DNA from: SIG440 sp045532055
GTDB taxonomy: Bacteria; Bacillota; Clostridia; Monoglobales; Monoglobaceae
NCBI GenBank assembly: GCA_045532055.1
Contig: JAZSFF010000031.1
Location: 4,158 to 68,157 of the forward strand
Length of the DNA: 64,000 nt
Reading direction: 5' to 3'
The position numbers were made by a program, and so were the translations under genes. Under the pieces are notes generated by a model. The model had not been told where the DNA came from and did no database searches. It saw only the letters and a list, made by a program, of their open reading frames with translations. Positions within the stretch are counted from its first letter, which is position 1; each line of letters begins with the position of its first letter. Shown in pieces: positions 1 to 7,954 of this stretch.

Positions 1-297
1 ATAAATTTAAACTATTCCAACAAAATTTCACTTGATGAGATCTGTGGGTCGGCCTATGTCAGCAAGCATCATTTGTGCAGAAAATTTAAGGCAACGATGG
101 GAATAACCGTCATGGAATACATACTGACCACAAGAATTGCCGTTGCAAAAAAAATGTTGGCTGCAGATGATTGCTCAATAGGTGAAATTTCGGAAGCTTG
201 TGGTTTTTCAAGCTTTGCATATTTTTGTCAGGCTTTTAAGAAATGCACAGGAATTTCAGCAAAACAATATCGAAAAAAAGAAGTGGAGTCGCAGTAA
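1..297 (+). CDS. AraC-family transcriptional regulator, C-terminal part (5' end outside window)
   Basis: The reading frame is open from base 1 and ends at 297, so only the last 98 residues are visible. They form the AraC/XylS double helix-turn-helix DNA-binding domain: the first HTH carries SLDEICGSAYVSKHHLCRKF, and the second carries SIGEISEACGFSSFAYFCQAF, followed by the typical G-x-S-x-x-x-Y-R-K end. The effector-binding N-terminal domain lies outside the window, so neither ligand nor targets can be inferred. It converges on spoIVB, which ends 41 bp downstream on the other strand; I see no clear terminator between them. Confidence 0.9.
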   Translation: MNLNYSNKISLDEICGSAYVSKHHLCRKFKATMGITVMEYILTTRIAVAKKMLAADDCSIGEISEACGFSSFAYFCQAFKKCTGISAKQYRKKEVESQ

Positions 298-337
298 AAC
301 AAAATTGTTTTGCTACAACTCCCTTTGTTTTTGGGTT

Positions 338-1420
338 TTATGGTTTAGTTTTCTCTGCTTCTGAAAGCATGTTTTCAATAAATATCCCATATCCTCTGGT
401 GGGGTCGCTGACAAAGACATGCGTCACAGCACCTACCAGTTTGCCGTTTTGTATTATGGGTGAACCACTCATGCCCTGAACAATTCCACCGGTTTTTTCG
501 AGTAAATTTTTATCGGTTATTTTGATTATCATATTTTTTGAAGAAGTGTCATGTTCCGGAAGAATCCTTGAAATTTCAATGTCAAATTTTTCAATTTTGT
601 TGCCTTGTATATTGGCCAAAATATAGGCATTACCCACAGTTATATCTTGTTTTTTTGCAAGTGGAACAGCTTCATGTTCAATACTGAAATTTTCTGAAAC
701 CATACCGCAAATTCCTTGTTCTGTGTTGGCTGTTATGCGTCCAATGACAGTATCGTTTTCAGAAAAAACACCTTTCAGTTCACCGGGTGCACCCTTTTCG
801 CTTTTATCTACGGAAACTATTGTTGAGTTTAAAATATCTCCGCTGTCAATGGCAAGAATATTTCCCGATTCTGTGTCGGTTATTCCATGCCCCAAGGCAG
901 CAAAAAAATGTGTTTCGGGATTATAAAAGGTCAGGGTGCCAATTCCTGATGCGGCATCTTTCACCCATGCACCTATTTTAAGAGTTCCATCCTCTTTGGA
1001 TGGTGTGGGTGAAATCATGGTTGTTATTGTTTTGTTGTTGCGGCTGACGGTTATACTGGAACTTTGTTCGCTGGAGGTTGAAATTGCCTGACTCAGGTCG
1101 CTTACATCACAAATCTTTTTGCCGTCAAAGTTTTTTATGATATCACCGATTTTAAGACCTGCGTCTTTGGCAGGGGATTTCTCGTGACCGTCATTGCAAA
1201 TAATTGGTACTAGGTTAATTATCATAACCCCGTCAGTACTCAGGGTGACTCCGATGCTTTTTCCACCAGGGATTACCATTATATCGGACATTCCCGAAGA
1301 AACAACAGGAATTGCATCGAAGTTGCCACCATAGGAACTGTTCTCAATTCCATGTGAAGCTGTAACCGAAAAAATAAGAGAGAAAATCAATGGAAAAATC
1401 AACTTTTTCCTGAATTTCAT
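338..1420 (-). CDS. spoIVB: SpoIVB-type sporulation serine peptidase (family S55)
   Basis: This 360-residue protein matches the forespore-secreted peptidase that triggers pro-sigma-K processing. An N-terminal hydrophobic signal/anchor (about residues 5-22) is followed by a PDZ domain (about 80-160; AKDAGLKIGDIIKNFDGKKI) and the S55 peptidase domain. The presumed catalytic residues are all visible: His in ALGHGITD, Ser in GMSGSP, and Asp in VSDPTRGYGIFI. ATG at 1420 has an AAGGGAG ribosome site. In many Firmicutes spoIVB directly precedes spo0A. Here it is on the opposite strand, 3.3 kb from spo0A, with an Asn-rich ORF, a GerQ-like gene and murT-gatD between. Confidence 0.92.
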   Translation of the reverse strand: MKFRKKLIFPLIFSLIFSVTASHGIENSSYGGNFDAIPVVSSGMSDIMVIPGGKSIGVTLSTDGVMIINLVPIICNDGHEKSPAKDAGLKIGDIIKNFDGKKICDVSDLSQAISTSSEQSSSITVSRNNKTITTMISPTPSKEDGTLKIGAWVKDAASGIGTLTFYNPETHFFAALGHGITDTESGNILAIDSGDILNSTIVSVDKSEKGAPGELKGVFSENDTVIGRITANTEQGICGMVSENFSIEHEAVPLAKKQDITVGNAYILANIQGNKIEKFDIEISRILPEHDTSSKNMIIKITDKNLLEKTGGIVQGMSGSPIIQNGKLVGAVTHVFVSDPTRGYGIFIENMLSEAEKTKP

Positions 1421-1467
1421 ATGGTCACTCCCTTCTTGAATATTATGTGACAGAAGAGAATGAATTA

Positions 1468-1474
1468 TAGTATG
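1468..1474 (-). promoter_or_regulatory. Possible forespore (sigma G/F-type) -10 element of spoIVB
   Basis: On the minus strand, 47 bases upstream of the spoIVB start, the sequence reads CATACTA, identical to the usual sigma-G -10 consensus. No convincing -35 (GHATR) lies at the expected 17-18 bp, so this is tentative. It agrees with the known forespore expression of spoIVB in Bacillus. Confidence 0.35.
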
Positions 1475-1493
1475 AAATACCTATATGTATATT

Positions 1494-1520
1494 AAAAAAA
1501 GGCCTATAGGGCCTTTTTTT
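1494..1520 (-). terminator. Rho-independent terminator of the Asn-rich ORF
   Basis: A perfect GGCC/GGCC stem flanked by seven A and seven T residues, just past the stop codon of the minus-strand micro-ORF at 1534. It separates that gene from spoIVB. Confidence 0.75.
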
Positions 1521-1533
1521 AATACAATTTACA

Positions 1534-1641
1534 TTATCTGTTATTGTTGTTATTGTTATTTTTGTTGTTCTTGTTGTCGTTTTTATTTTCGTTGCGATTG
1601 TTCTGATTTTCCTTGTTCTGATTTTCTTTGTTGTTTGACAT
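1534..1641 (-). CDS. Asn-rich 35-residue protein, unknown function
   Basis: A 35-residue ORF (MSNNKENQNKENQNN..., ending in seven Asn and an Arg) starts at ATG 1641 with a strong AAGGAG ribosome site 9 bases upstream and is followed at once by a terminator, so it looks like a real monocistronic gene. About half the residues are Asn and the rest are almost all Lys, Gln, Glu, Arg or Asp. There is no hydrophobic segment and it should be disordered. Its place between spoIVB and a GerQ-like gene suggests a spore role. It recalls the Asn/Gln-rich composition of gamma-type small acid-soluble proteins, but I see no family motif. A longer reading frame overlapping it on the same strand is an out-of-frame shadow. 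Confidence 0.65.
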   Translation of the reverse strand: MSNNKENQNKENQNNRNENKNDNKNNKNNNNNNNR

Positions 1642-1800
1642 TTTAAATTCACTCCTTTTTGAAATTAAGAAAACTCCGTGTTGGATTTATCTCAACAATA
1701 GTATTGCGCATGTATAAAATTTTTATTCATTTTTGTTTCAAAAAAAATTGATTTGCATATTATGTTTAGAGGATATAATCAATGAAAGGAGTTGGAGTTT

Positions 1801-2388
1801 GTGCGAAGATACGGCATGACCAAAAAGAATCCCAATCCGCCGTGGCCCAATGAACAGTCCATGGTGGTTATACCACCGGGTTCTAATGCCACATCTGTTG
1901 GGTTATCAGGGCGGAGAGTTTATGAAATGGATACAGAAAATATGTTGGGTGATAGGAGCGGAACGGGCACGCAGACATCAAATCAAAACCCAAACACTGT
2001 AACTAATAGTACCAATGCAAACAATGAAAGAATTGAGGAGAGTGAAAGAGGTATCAGACGCGACCCTATAATGGGTTATTTTGCCCAGGGCCAGATGAAC
2101 CGCAATCAGATGATGTCCGCAAACAGATATCAAAGACAAATGATGTCACCCCCCATGAGCGGAAATTGTGGTAACATGGGTGTTTCGGGATATTTGTGCG
2201 GTCAAATGGGAAAATATGTTAAAATGGAATTTCTGTTTGGTGACAATGTTCATATGGAAAAACTGGGACGTCTTCGTGAAGTTGGAAAGGACTTTGTCGC
2301 TATTCAGGAGAATGGGACTAATAATATTATAGTGTGTCCGCTGGATAAGATTAAATTTATAAACGTTTATGAATATGGCTTTGAGTAA
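1801..2388 (+). CDS. Probable spore-coat protein with GerQ-like C-terminal domain
   Basis: This 195-residue protein has two parts. The first ~130 residues are low-complexity, rich in Asn, Met, Gln, Pro and Gly, like many spore coat proteins. The last ~60 residues form a compact domain (GKYVKMEFLFGDN ... LREVGKDFVAIQENG ... IIVCPLDKIKFINVYEYGF) whose pattern resembles the C-terminal domain of GerQ, a coat protein cross-linked in Bacillus spores. I chose GTG 1801 because the AAAGGAG at 1785-1791 lies 9 bases upstream; a TTG at 1792 would abut it. A terminator follows. The assignment rests on pattern only, and the protein could be a different coat-associated family. Confidence 0.6.
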   Translation: MRRYGMTKKNPNPPWPNEQSMVVIPPGSNATSVGLSGRRVYEMDTENMLGDRSGTGTQTSNQNPNTVTNSTNANNERIEESERGIRRDPIMGYFAQGQMNRNQMMSANRYQRQMMSPPMSGNCGNMGVSGYLCGQMGKYVKMEFLFGDNVHMEKLGRLREVGKDFVAIQENGTNNIIVCPLDKIKFINVYEYGFE

Positions 2389-2402
2389 GAAGAAAATACC
2401 AG

Positions 2403-2441
2403 ACAATAGGGATTTTTTCTCAATCCCTATTGTTTTTTTTT
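2403..2441 (+). terminator. Rho-independent terminator after the GerQ-like gene
   Basis: Perfect 12-bp stem (ACAATAGGGATT / AATCCCTATTGT) with a 7-base loop followed by nine T residues. Confidence 0.9.
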
Positions 2442-2458
2442 GCATAAAAGAGTATAAT
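2430..2458 (+). promoter_or_regulatory. Probable sigma-A promoter of murT-gatD
   Basis: TTGTTT at 2430-2435 and TATAAT at 2453-2458 with a 17-bp spacer, 40 bases before murT. The -35 lies in the T-run of the preceding terminator. Confidence 0.55.
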
Positions 2459-2498
2459 ATTCAAAAGAAAACAAAAGTTCACAAAGGAGATAATATAA

Positions 2499-3845
2499 AT
2501 GAGAAAATTGCTTGCTGTTTGGGTGGCAAAACTTTCTGCCATAGCAGGAAGGCTTATGGGTAAGAAGTCTTCCTCAGGTCCGGGAGCTATCGCACTTAAA
2601 ATTTGCCCGGATTTAATAGCCAGACTTGAATGCTGTATAAAAAATAAGGTTATTGTAACCTGCGGAACAAACGGTAAAACCACCACAAACAATTTGCTTT
2701 ACAGCGCACTCGTAAAGAGTGGATATAAGGTAGTATGCAACAATCTGGGTGCCAATATGATAAGCGGTGTTGCTACAGCCTTTGCACTTAGTTGCAACTG
2801 GTTTGGCAAATTCAGTGCGGATTTTGCCTGTCTGGAGGTTGATGAGGCATATACCACAAAGGTTTTTAAATATATAAAGCCGGATATTGTTATTGTGACC
2901 AATTTGTTCCGTGACCAGCTTGACAGATATGGCGAGATAGAAACCCTGATGGATGTTATGAAAAATGCCTTTAAATCAGCAAATGAGCCAACCTTACTTT
3001 TGAATGGTGATGACCCTGTAAGCTCGGGTTTTGGTGTTGATTATGGGGGAAAGGTTTATTATTACGGAATAAGCGAAGAAGTTTTGCCTCAAAGAGACCA
3101 TGCTGTAGATGGCAGATTTTGTTCAGTTTGCGGAGCGGAACAAAAGTATAACTATTATCATTATAGTCAGCTTGGTGATTATTTTTGTCCCAATTGTGGC
3201 AACAAACGTCCTGAAATTGATTTTGAAGCAAAAAACGTAAATTTGAAAGATGGGCTTAGTTTTTCACTTAATGGTGAAAGTATAAGCTTAAATTATAAAG
3301 GATTTTATAATATATATAATGTTCTTGCGACATTTGGGGCTATAAACCTTTTAGATGTCAAAACAAAATCATTTGAAAAAGCTCTTAATAACTACAAACC
3401 ACAGATAGGAAGAATGCAGGAGTTTGATTTAGGTAAACCTTTTGTATTAAATTTAGCAAAGAATCCGGCAGGCTTTAATCAGGCTATACAGACGGTTATG
3501 CAGGATGTGCGGAAAAAAGATGTTATTATTGCTGTAAACGACATGCCAAGTGATGGCACAGATGTTTCTTGGTTATGGGATGTGGCTTTTGAGAATTTGG
3601 CTGATGAAAATCTTAACAGACTGATTATTTCGGGTTCGCGCAGATATGATGTGGCACTTCGTTTTAAATATGCAGATGTAAAATGTGATGTTATTACTGA
3701 AGATATAAAAAGTTTTATTTCCAGCTGTGCGATTTCTGGCGAGTCAGAGGTTTGCTATGTTTTGGTAAATTATACAATGCTCTTTTCTACTGAAGGTATA
3801 TTGACAGAGCTACAATCGGAAAAGGAGAAAAATAAAAATGTATGA
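2499..3845 (+). CDS. murT: Lipid II isoglutaminyl synthase, Mur-ligase subunit MurT
   Basis: MurT, with GatD, amidates the D-glutamate of lipid II to isoglutamine in the cytoplasm. The 448-residue protein has the Mur ligase ATP-binding P-loop (VTCGTNGKTTTN, about residues 54-65), the LEVDEAY and TNLFRDQLDRYG motifs, and the four-cysteine ribbon typical of MurT (CSVCG and CPNCG, about residues 208-232). The C-terminal domain (about 300-440) includes the conserved NPAGFNQ and NDMPSDGTDVSWLWD segments. ATG 2499 has an AAAGGAG ribosome site. It overlaps gatD by 8 bp, so the two subunits are translationally coupled. Confidence 0.96.
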   Translation: MRKLLAVWVAKLSAIAGRLMGKKSSSGPGAIALKICPDLIARLECCIKNKVIVTCGTNGKTTTNNLLYSALVKSGYKVVCNNLGANMISGVATAFALSCNWFGKFSADFACLEVDEAYTTKVFKYIKPDIVIVTNLFRDQLDRYGEIETLMDVMKNAFKSANEPTLLLNGDDPVSSGFGVDYGGKVYYYGISEEVLPQRDHAVDGRFCSVCGAEQKYNYYHYSQLGDYFCPNCGNKRPEIDFEAKNVNLKDGLSFSLNGESISLNYKGFYNIYNVLATFGAINLLDVKTKSFEKALNNYKPQIGRMQEFDLGKPFVLNLAKNPAGFNQAIQTVMQDVRKKDVIIAVNDMPSDGTDVSWLWDVAFENLADENLNRLIISGSRRYDVALRFKYADVKCDVITEDIKSFISSCAISGESEVCYVLVNYTMLFSTEGILTELQSEKEKNKNV

Positions 3846-4575
3846 TTATAAAATAAACATATTGCATCTTTATCCTGACCTTTTGAACTTATATGGGGAC
3901 AAAGGGAATGTTGAGTGTCTGCGCAAGAGACTTGAGTGGAGAAATATTGGTGTTGAAGTTGTAGATTTTACAGCAGAAAATGCTGATATTGATTTTTTAA
4001 ATACAGATATAATTTTTATAGGCGGTGGTTTGGAACGCGAGGAGGATATAGTTTTAAAAAGACTTCTTGAAAAAAAAGAGCAACTGAAGGCGTTTGTAGA
4101 GAACGACGGTTCAGTTGTGGCGGTTTGCGGTGGTTATCAGCTGCTTGGTAAATACCGCGAAAAAAATGGAAAAGAACAAAAGTGTCTTGAAATATTAGAT
4201 ATTTATACAAAGGAGCAATCCAATAACAAAAGAATGTTTGGTGACGCTATTATTGAAGTGGATGGGTTAACGCAAAAGGTTGTAGGCTTTGAAAATCATA
4301 GTGGCAAAACCGATATAGGCAACTATACCCCGCTTGGCAAGGTTATAAAAGGCTACGGCAATGATGGCGTGAGCGGAAGTGAAGGTGTTGTGTATAAAAA
4401 CACAATGGGAACATATCTTTATGGACCATTATTTCCTAAAAACCCCGAACTTTGTGATAGGGTTTTAGAAGGTGCGTTAAAACACAAATATCCGGAGTTT
4501 AAAGAGCTTGAGCCAATTGATGATGGCCTTGAGATACTTGCAAATCAGTACATTGTTGAACGAAAAAAGGCATAA
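3838..4575 (+). CDS. gatD: Lipid II isoglutaminyl synthase, glutaminase subunit GatD
   Basis: GatD is the class-I-like glutaminase that supplies ammonia to MurT. The 245-residue protein has the nucleophile elbow VCGGYQLLG with Cys97, the conserved GFENHSGKT segment, and the C-terminal block GTYLYGPLFPKNPEL. In GatD and in CobB/CobQ-type amidotransferases that last block normally reads G-T-Y-L-H-G, and its His is taken as catalytic; here the codon at 4420-4422 is TAT, giving Tyr195. Either ammonia release is altered or another residue substitutes. Everything else looks intact and the gene overlaps murT by 8 bp, so a role in lipid II amidation is still the best reading. Confidence 0.92.
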   Translation: MYDYKINILHLYPDLLNLYGDKGNVECLRKRLEWRNIGVEVVDFTAENADIDFLNTDIIFIGGGLEREEDIVLKRLLEKKEQLKAFVENDGSVVAVCGGYQLLGKYREKNGKEQKCLEILDIYTKEQSNNKRMFGDAIIEVDGLTQKVVGFENHSGKTDIGNYTPLGKVIKGYGNDGVSGSEGVVYKNTMGTYLYGPLFPKNPELCDRVLEGALKHKYPEFKELEPIDDGLEILANQYIVERKKA

Positions 4576-4701
4576 AAGATTTATATTTTAAGTATTTTAA
4601 CATCCTATGACATTATCATGCTGCATACAACATATTGTGACATTTGGTGACAGACACCACTATATCTAATAAAAAATTTGGAAAAAAGTGGAAAAAAGTA
4701 C

Positions 4702-4730
4702 TTGACAAATTTGTTGCACTTGGTTATAAT
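4702..4730 (+). promoter_or_regulatory. Sigma-A promoter of spo0A
   Basis: Perfect TTGACA (4702-4707) and TATAAT (4725-4730) separated by 17 bp, 43 bases before the spo0A start. I found no clear sigma-H promoter or 0A box nearby. The rest of the 197-bp gap shows no gene. Confidence 0.88.
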
Positions 4731-4772
4731 CTAACTGTAATTGGAAAATTTTAGAAAAAAGGAGCAAAAAAC

Positions 4773-5576
4773 ATGGAAAAACAGATTAATGTACTAATTG
4801 CAGATGCTGACATAGAATATGCAGAAATTTTAAGCCGCAGTCTTTCGGGAGATTTTAAAATCAATGTGTGTGATATAGTGAGCAATGGATACCAGGTTAT
4901 TGAAAAAGTCGATATACTAAAGCCTGATGTGGTCATAATGGACGTGGTGTTGCCTAATATTGATGGGATAGGAATTCTTGAAAGATTTAAGAGCAAGAAA
5001 AAGGAATTTGAAAACTTCCACATGCCTAAAGTTATTGTTTTGTCTACATTCAAACAGGACAGAACTGCTCAGGATTGCATAAACTTAGGGGCTAGTTACT
5101 ATATGGTAAAACCTATAGGCAGTGATAATTTACGCAACACAATAAAACGTCTTTGTGACATAGGTGAGAACAAGAAAGCCGGTATGAGTTTGAGCAAAAA
5201 GTACACATCTGACGAACATATTGACGTCGAGACTATGGTTACAGAAATTATTCACGAAATAGGTATTCCTGCCCATATTAAAGGTTATCAGTATCTTCGT
5301 CATGCAATAATGCTTGTTATAGATAATCTGGATGTAATCAATTCCATAACAAAAACTCTTTATCCAACAGTTGCGCAGGATTTCCGCACAACACCAAGCC
5401 GTGTTGAGAGGGCAATACGCCATGCAATAGAGGTCGCTTGGGACAGGGGTGACACAGATGTTCTGGACTCCATCTTTGGTTATACCATTGCAACATCAAA
5501 GGGCAAACCCACCAATTCAGAATTTATAGCAATGATTGCAGACCGCTTGAGATTGCAGATAAAGAATGCAAGCTAA
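4773..5576 (+). CDS. spo0A: Sporulation master response regulator Spo0A
   Basis: Spo0A is the phosphorelay-controlled regulator that commits cells to sporulation. The 267-residue protein has an N-terminal receiver domain (about residues 5-125) with acidic residues ADAD, phospho-acceptor Asp in VVIMDVVLPNIDG, and the conserved Lys in MVKPIG. The C-terminal Spo0A DNA-binding domain (about 150-265) shows LRHAIMLVIDN and the recognition-helix segment TTPSRVERAIRHAIEVAW, a family signature. ATG 4773 follows an AAAGGAG site. It is transcribed alone from a strong promoter and closed by a strong terminator. Confidence 0.97.
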   Translation: MEKQINVLIADADIEYAEILSRSLSGDFKINVCDIVSNGYQVIEKVDILKPDVVIMDVVLPNIDGIGILERFKSKKKEFENFHMPKVIVLSTFKQDRTAQDCINLGASYYMVKPIGSDNLRNTIKRLCDIGENKKAGMSLSKKYTSDEHIDVETMVTEIIHEIGIPAHIKGYQYLRHAIMLVIDNLDVINSITKTLYPTVAQDFRTTPSRVERAIRHAIEVAWDRGDTDVLDSIFGYTIATSKGKPTNSEFIAMIADRLRLQIKNAS

Positions 5577-5588
5577 GGAAATTTAAAG

Positions 5589-5618
5589 AACCCCGACACA
5601 ATCTGTGCCGGGGTTTTA
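5589..5618 (+). terminator. Terminator shared by convergent spo0A and the LysR gene
   Basis: A 12-bp stem with one wobble (AACCCCGACACA / TGTGCCGGGGTT) and a 3-base loop, followed by TTTT. It lies between two convergent genes, but the T-run favours the plus direction. Confidence 0.85.
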
Positions 5619-5619
5619 A

Positions 5620-6501
5620 TTATATTACAATTCCAATAAGATTTAAGAATGCTTTTGCAGCCAAAGACAACGAACCATCATTCATGTATGCACAGCCTAT
5701 GCTGCGGGGTGGCAGAGGATTGTCTAAATTAAGGGGTTTGATTAGTCCGTTATCAAGGGCTTCCTGTGAAAATTCTTTAACTACGCAGGCAACCCCCAGG
5801 TGAATAGAGGCAAACCGGATGAGCAAATCATATGCAGCAAGCTCGATTTGAGGAACAAGCTCAATTTGATTTTTTCTGAAAGTTCTGTCCAAAAATCGCC
5901 TTGAAGAAGATTTTTTTTCTAAAAGAATAAGAGGCAGTTGGGCGATTTCTGAATGTGAGTAGCTGGACTTTGTCTTAAACTCTGGACCGCAGACAAAAAT
6001 ATCATGTATCTCAAGGCAGGGTTTTATGCATAATTCATCGTCTACGACAGGGAGATTTACAAAAGCCAAATCTGCTTTGCCTTGTTTTACGAGATGCAGC
6101 ATTTGAGACGAGTATGAATTGGACATCTCGATGCGTACACCGGGATAGGTTTCGTGGAATTTCTCTAAAAAAGGCATTAAGAAGTGTGAAGTTATGGTAT
6201 CGCCTGCAGCTATGGTCAGAGCACCACTTTCGATGTGTTGCAAGCGTTCAAGCAGGGATTCGCCTTGTTCGATGGCCTGCATTGCGGTTTCGATTTTTTG
6301 GAAAAACAATTCACCCTCTTTTGTAAGGGTGGTACCTTTACGTGAGCGTACAAACAACTGGATGTTTAAATCTTGTTCCAACTGTCTTATGCATTGAGAT
6401 ATGGCAGATTGGGAAATATATAAATGCTGTGCTGCGGCAGAAAAGGATGCAAAACGGGCAGTTTCGTAGAAAATCCGGTAATAATCAAGCTTTGTTTTCA
6501 T
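5620..6501 (-). CDS. LysR-family transcriptional regulator
   Basis: This 293-residue protein starts with the LysR winged HTH (residues 1-60; FASFSAAAQHLYISQSAISQ, then IRQLEQDLNIQLFVRSRKG), followed by the linker helix and a periplasmic-binding-like effector domain. I placed the start at ATG 6501, which has an AAGGAG ribosome site; the frame stays open further upstream but into the divergent gene. It is divergent from the CofE-like gene with 106 bp between, the classical arrangement for a LysR regulator acting on its neighbour. Effector unknown. Confidence 0.9.
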   Translation of the reverse strand: MKTKLDYYRIFYETARFASFSAAAQHLYISQSAISQCIRQLEQDLNIQLFVRSRKGTTLTKEGELFFQKIETAMQAIEQGESLLERLQHIESGALTIAAGDTITSHFLMPFLEKFHETYPGVRIEMSNSYSSQMLHLVKQGKADLAFVNLPVVDDELCIKPCLEIHDIFVCGPEFKTKSSYSHSEIAQLPLILLEKKSSSRRFLDRTFRKNQIELVPQIELAAYDLLIRFASIHLGVACVVKEFSQEALDNGLIKPLNLDNPLPPRSIGCAYMNDGSLSLAAKAFLNLIGIVI

Positions 6502-6521
6502 ATAAGCACTCCTTATCACTG

Positions 6522-6567
6522 TAGTAAGTTTTATCTGCTTTACTAATATATATATTTGTATTATAAT
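6522..6567 (+). promoter_or_regulatory. Candidate LysR operator and promoter of the CofE-like gene
   Basis: An inverted repeat TAGTAA-N12-TTACTA (6522-6527, 6540-6545) sits in the divergent gap. Its right arm overlaps a TTTACT -35 (6539-6544), followed by a 17-bp spacer and TATAAT (6562-6567). Position and AT-rich dyad fit a LysR-type binding site; this is inferred from geometry only. Confidence 0.45.
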
Positions 6568-6607
6568 TACAATGTAACAAAAAGTCAAGAACGGAGAGGA
6601 TATTTCT

Positions 6608-7798
6608 ATGGCAAGAAAAGTAGGAACTATTTCCAGAGGTATAAGATGCCCCATTATCCGTGAGGGTGATGATATGGCGGCAATCGTGGTAAACAGCGTT
6701 ATAGAGGCAGCAGAGGCAGAGGGGTTTGAACTTCGCGACAGAGATGTTGTTGCCATAACCGAGTCGGTTGTTGCACGTTCTCAGGGCAACTATGCGTCTG
6801 TTGATGCTATTGCAGAGGATGTTAAAAATAAATTAGGCGGTGAGACAATCGGTGTAATCTTCCCCATACTCAGCCGCAACAGGTTTGCTATATGCCTGCG
6901 TGGTATTGCAAAGGGTGTAAAGAAGATTGTTCTTATGCTCAATTATCCTAGTGATGAGGTGGGCAATGCACTTGTATCACTTGACCAGTTGGATGAGGCG
7001 GGAATCAACCCCTATTCTGATGTCCTGACTGAGGAAAAATATCGCGAACTCTTCGGCGAAAACCCTCATCCTTTCACAGGTGTGGACTATATAAAGTATT
7101 ATGGCGATTTGATTCGTTCATGCGGTGCAGAAGCGGAAATCATTCTGGCAAATGACCCCAGGGTTATCCTTAGATACACAGACAGCGTGCTTAACTGTGA
7201 CATACACAGCAGAGTTCGCACAAAGCGTATCTTGAAAGATGCCGGTGCTAAATGTGTTGTGGGGCTTGATGAAATACTGACTCAACCTGTAAACGGAAGT
7301 GGATATAATTCCAAGTATGGTCTTTTGGGTTCAAATAAATCTACTGAAGATGCAATCAAGCTGTTTCCCAATGAATGCTTTGATATGGTAAATGATATCC
7401 AAAAGCGGTTCCTTGAACGTACAGGAAAGCATATGGAAGTTATGGTTTATGGTGATGGTGCATTCAGAGACCCGGTGGGCAAAATCTGGGAGCTTGCTGA
7501 CCCTGTTGTATCACCTGCTTATACCAAGGGTCTCGAGGGAACACCGAACGAACTTAAACTCAAATATCTTGCAGACAATGATTTTGCTGATTTGAAAGGT
7601 GAAGAACTTAAAAAAGCAATCGAGACAGCAATTCGTGAAAAGGACAATGACTTGGTGGGTAACATGGCATCTCAGGGCACAACACCACGTCGTCTGACGG
7701 ACTTGATTGGTTCGCTTTGCGACCTTACAAGTGGCTCCGGCGACAAGGGTACACCAATAGTATTGGTACAAGGATATTTTGACAACCTTACAGACTAA
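6608..7798 (+). CDS. CofE-like (coenzyme F420-0:L-glutamate ligase family) protein
   Basis: This 396-residue protein resembles the CofE/FbiB-type gamma-glutamyl ligase family, which adds glutamate to F420-0 using GTP. Supporting segments are the N-terminal DVVAITESVVARSQGN, the central VGLDEILTQP, and the C-terminal YGDGAFRDPVGKIWELADPV. Members of this subgroup are found in Clostridia. No other F420 biosynthesis gene occurs in the window, so the substrate may be something else. It starts at ATG 6608 after GAGAGGA and lies divergent from a LysR regulator. Family membership is fairly sure; the reaction is not. Confidence 0.8.
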   Translation: MARKVGTISRGIRCPIIREGDDMAAIVVNSVIEAAEAEGFELRDRDVVAITESVVARSQGNYASVDAIAEDVKNKLGGETIGVIFPILSRNRFAICLRGIAKGVKKIVLMLNYPSDEVGNALVSLDQLDEAGINPYSDVLTEEKYRELFGENPHPFTGVDYIKYYGDLIRSCGAEAEIILANDPRVILRYTDSVLNCDIHSRVRTKRILKDAGAKCVVGLDEILTQPVNGSGYNSKYGLLGSNKSTEDAIKLFPNECFDMVNDIQKRFLERTGKHMEVMVYGDGAFRDPVGKIWELADPVVSPAYTKGLEGTPNELKLKYLADNDFADLKGEELKKAIETAIREKDNDLVGNMASQGTTPRRLTDLIGSLCDLTSGSGDKGTPIVLVQGYFDNLTD

Positions 7799-7809
7799 AA
7801 ACAGTGTTT

Positions 7810-7845
7810 AAAATGGCAATATCTGATTGTAGATATTGCCATTTT
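7810..7845 (+). terminator. Hairpin terminator after the CofE-like gene
   Basis: A perfect 15-bp inverted repeat (AAAATGGCAATATCT and its complement) with a 6-base loop, 11 bases past the stop. The T-run is short (four T inside the stem), so termination is probable rather than certain. Confidence 0.7.
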
Positions 7846-7876
7846 GATTTAAACGTAAAAAAAGGAAGATAGACAC

Positions 7877-7905
7877 TTGAAAAATGTGTAAAGCAGTAGT
7901 ATAAT
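7877..7905 (+). promoter_or_regulatory. Sigma-A promoter of the diguanylate cyclase gene
   Basis: TTGAAA (7877-7882), 17-bp spacer, TATAAT (7900-7905); 49 bases before the ATG. Confidence 0.75.
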
Positions 7906-7954
7906 AAAAATAAATATTATATTTTGATTACATTGTGAAAGAAGATACGGATAA

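Noticed and set aside
1443..1652. A 69-residue minus-strand frame rich in Lys, Thr and Arg
   Set aside because: It overlaps the Asn-rich 35-residue ORF in another frame, has no suitable ribosome site at its own start, and reads through the terminator.
4600..4660. Repeated GTGACA-like words upstream of spo0A as a regulator binding site
   Set aside because: The spacing is irregular and matches no 0A box or sigma-H promoter.
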